Shown in pieces: positions 61,847 to 64,000 of a stretch of DNA of 64,000 nucleotides. Below the pieces are notes generated by a model. The model was not told the DNA's origin. It searched no databases and worked only from the letters and a program-made list of their open reading frames with translations. A program made the position numbers and the translations under genes. The DNA is from Certhia americana (Eukaryota; Chordata; Aves; Passeriformes; Certhiidae): NCBI GenBank assembly GCA_018697195.1, contig CM031878.1, positions 8,007,074 through 8,071,073 of the forward strand. The letters are read 5' to 3'. The stretch's first letter is position 1; the number at the start of each line of letters is the position of its first letter.

Positions 61847-64000
61847 TGCCTTTGACAAACTCCAGAAGTCACGTCCAGTAATAAATCAAGCCGGGATCTG
61901 TCCCGGGACACAGGACCCAGAACATCTGCTTGGGCTGCAGAGAGGCCAGGCCAGCAAAGAGGGATCTCCCAGCCTTGCCTGGGGCCAGGCAAGAGACAGG
62001 GGCTTGGGCAGCTCAGCCACCCATGGGTGCTCCATGCTCAAATGCCTGCAGAGGTGACTGAGCACTTGGGGTTCACCAGGGAACTGCACTCGGGGCTGAG
62101 GGATTTAACTGGCATCCCTAGTCAGCCTCTCCATCTTTAGTAGCCCTCCTTTGACTGCTCTGTGCCTCCCTTTCCCTGTAAGGTGACTGACTGTAAGGTG
62201 ACTGTGAGGTGGTACATGATGCTTTTCTCCCATCTATCACTTTTCCCAAACCTTGAAGCATTTGGCATAGGCAGCCAACTCCTGCATCATTTCAGAGCTG
62301 AGGCATGGTGTAGGTGCCACTGGGAAGGGAGGTCCACTGCCCAGTTCCAGGGCAGCAGGAATTAGTACATTAATGGGGCTGTTGGTGAATTGAGAGACAA
62401 ATCCCACAATAACTCCGCTGGGGCCAGCAACGCATCCATTCTGTGTTCAGACTTTGAAGGTATTAAGTGCTAAGGATTTTGGTTTGACATCTGAATCCAG
62501 CTGCATTGTTGTGAGAAGCCCTTGCAGGTTATTGCTCCGGACCAAACTTCCATAAATAATCTATTGCCTTGGGTGTAGTACTTTGGAAGGGGCGGTGAAT
62601 GTTTGTTTTGCTGATTTAAGCATTCCCATCCTCTTCTTCCTTTTCCCCTTCCCTGGAAAATGGATCCTGTTAACCACTGCAAATGACACAACACATGCCA
62701 GTACATTTGCAACCCATTTGGCTCATAGTGACAGCTGCTTTCAAGCTACAAACTTCCTCAAGGGTCCAAGTAAAGCATCAGCATGGGGGTGAAACAAAGG
62801 CAGTGCATCTGCCTGGTAGGTTCTGGCCCAGTTCTTGCCTTTCCATCCCATGTTAGTGCAGAAAGCAGGATAGAAAGCCACTGAGATGCATGTGTGAGTT
62901 ACGACCTCAAAAGTCATTTGAGTTTCACTCTGCTGGGCCATAAAGCTGTGGGCACTGCTGCGGGATCTGCTCTCCAGAAATGCCCATGAACAGCTTTCCA
63001 GTCATGGGACAGGTACTGCTGCTATGCCTCCAGCATCTCCCTGTGGCAGACAAACACTAAAACTTCCCATGCGGGATCCTGGCCAGGTTCAGCCTCATGG
63101 CACCACTGGAAAGGACCAAAACTTTGGCAGCATCACAGCATTTCCCCACTTATTCTTGACATGTTGCCTTCCTTCCCGAGCTGCTGGTGACTTATACAAC
63201 ACCATGGGACAAACCTAACTGCATTGGCATTAACCCAGTCAGAGCTGTGTTTTCTGCTCCAGTAGAGGATGGCAAGCTATTGGGTAAACCCAGACTGCTC
63301 TGCCCTGTATAGTTTTTGCCAGCATATCCTTGCAGCTCTCATCTGCAGCCAAGCCCTGGCTCTCAGACCCATCCCAGCTGCTCACCTCATCTCAGGAGGA
63401 TTGTGAGCCATCTGTGTGCATCAAGGGGAGAGTCCCTGTTGCACAAGGTGTTTGCAGTGTGCTCCTGGTTCATGATAGGGAAGTGGGGCTCATGTGAGCC
63501 CAGACACAACAGCATCCTCATTCTGCTGACAAGGGCCAGACCAGAGGGCTTGATCTTCACCTGTAATTTTCTGCGCAATGCTTCAAAGAGCACAGCAAAA
63601 TCCTTCAGTGACTCTAATAACATTTCTGCCCAAAGCTCTAGGGTATTTCCCCTCCATCCCTGTGAAGTTATGCTTCAGGTCTGCTGAAATCCTAGCAAAT
63701 GTCTCCTAAAATCCCCTGGAGCCCCTGCGACAGTTTATTGAGAGTCCTGGACTGTTTGACCTTGAAGGGGGTGAGAAAGCAGGGAAAGAAAGAGCAGCCC
63801 TAGGTTTCCCTGCCAAACTACTTGATCCACTGCTTAGCCCCTCGCAGAGACCACAACACTGCCAGAAATCAGTCCTAGGCCATCAGTGGAGTAGAGTGTC
63901 TAGGCACAGTGCCTTCTTCTCTCCTCTGCCCCAGGTCTCTCAAGCATCTCCTGTTGTGCCAGGCAGTGCTGCTGCATGAACACTGTGGAGTGTTCCCTAA

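Larger units (their letters stand above)
41312..64000 (+). other. CNTFR: CNTFR intron downstream of the Ig exon (continues past the window)
   Basis: The intron begins at a consensus GTGAGT. No open frame in the remaining 22.7 kb shows the first fibronectin III module of CNTFR (Cys-Arg-Ser-Asn and Cys-Ser-Trp-His landmarks), so the next coding exon should lie beyond 64000. The segments 41312-44149, 48200-52424, 52865-60739 and 61850-64000 contain no gene or strong repeat that I can identify. Confidence 0.75.

Noticed and set aside
63890..64000. Next CNTFR exon at the window edge after a CCCCAG acceptor-like site
   Set aside because: The downstream bases do not encode the expected start of the fibronectin III module.
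41312..64000. Hidden CNTFR fibronectin III exons
   Set aside because: No frame shows the Cys-Ser-Trp-His, WSxWS or related landmarks.
1..64000. tRNA, rRNA or known snRNA/snoRNA genes
   Set aside because: No convincing A/B-box pair with cloverleaf, no rRNA signature and no recognisable snoRNA box arrangement was noticed. The MIR-like fragments lack an intact tRNA head.

Overview
The window looks like genomic DNA from a bird, probably a songbird. It carries two coding exons of CNTFR (ciliary neurotrophic factor receptor subunit alpha) on the + strand, at 13360-13444 and 41081-41311. They are split by long introns and surrounded by CR1 LINE fragments, the dominant avian repeat. An LTR-like element at about 38987-39636 resembles songbird endogenous-retrovirus LTRs that I know from memory, which is the only basis for 'songbird' rather than 'bird'. 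No bacterial-type operon, CRISPR array, plasmid or phage feature is present.

Layout: 1-13359 is non-coding. It is either the far 5' part of CNTFR (an intron between a non-coding first exon and the ATG exon) or flanking DNA; I recognise no promoter or 5' UTR exon there. Exon A (13360-13444, 85 nt) starts exactly with ATG and encodes the signal peptide and the first mature residues. Intron A (13445-41080, 27,636 bp) holds a large CTCCT-type pentanucleotide array with an assembly gap, several simple repeats, CR1 and older LINE fragments, an LTR and candidate regulatory islands. Exon B (41081-41311, 231 nt, phase 1-1) encodes the Ig-like domain. From 41312 to the window end is intron again: the exons for the two fibronectin III domains, the WSxWS motif and the GPI-anchor signal are not in view.

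The two exons join in frame (phase 1) to give 105 residues plus one base: signal peptide, short linker and a complete Ig-like domain with its two cysteines, core tryptophan and two N-glycosylation sequons. CNTFR is the GPI-anchored alpha subunit that, with gp130 and LIFR, receives CNTF-type neurotrophic cytokines.

Most of the window is non-coding. The observations most worth a second look are: a decoy exon formed by the end of the pentanucleotide array and an ideal 5' splice site 86 nt later; the internal 188-bp higher-order structure of that array; a GTG microsatellite inside the signal-peptide codons; a 19-bp-stem hairpin in the intron; and an intronic CpG-rich island containing a paired-class homeodomain P3 palindrome. 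I found no clearly novel biological system. Repeat assignments rest on remembered consensus patterns, without alignment.
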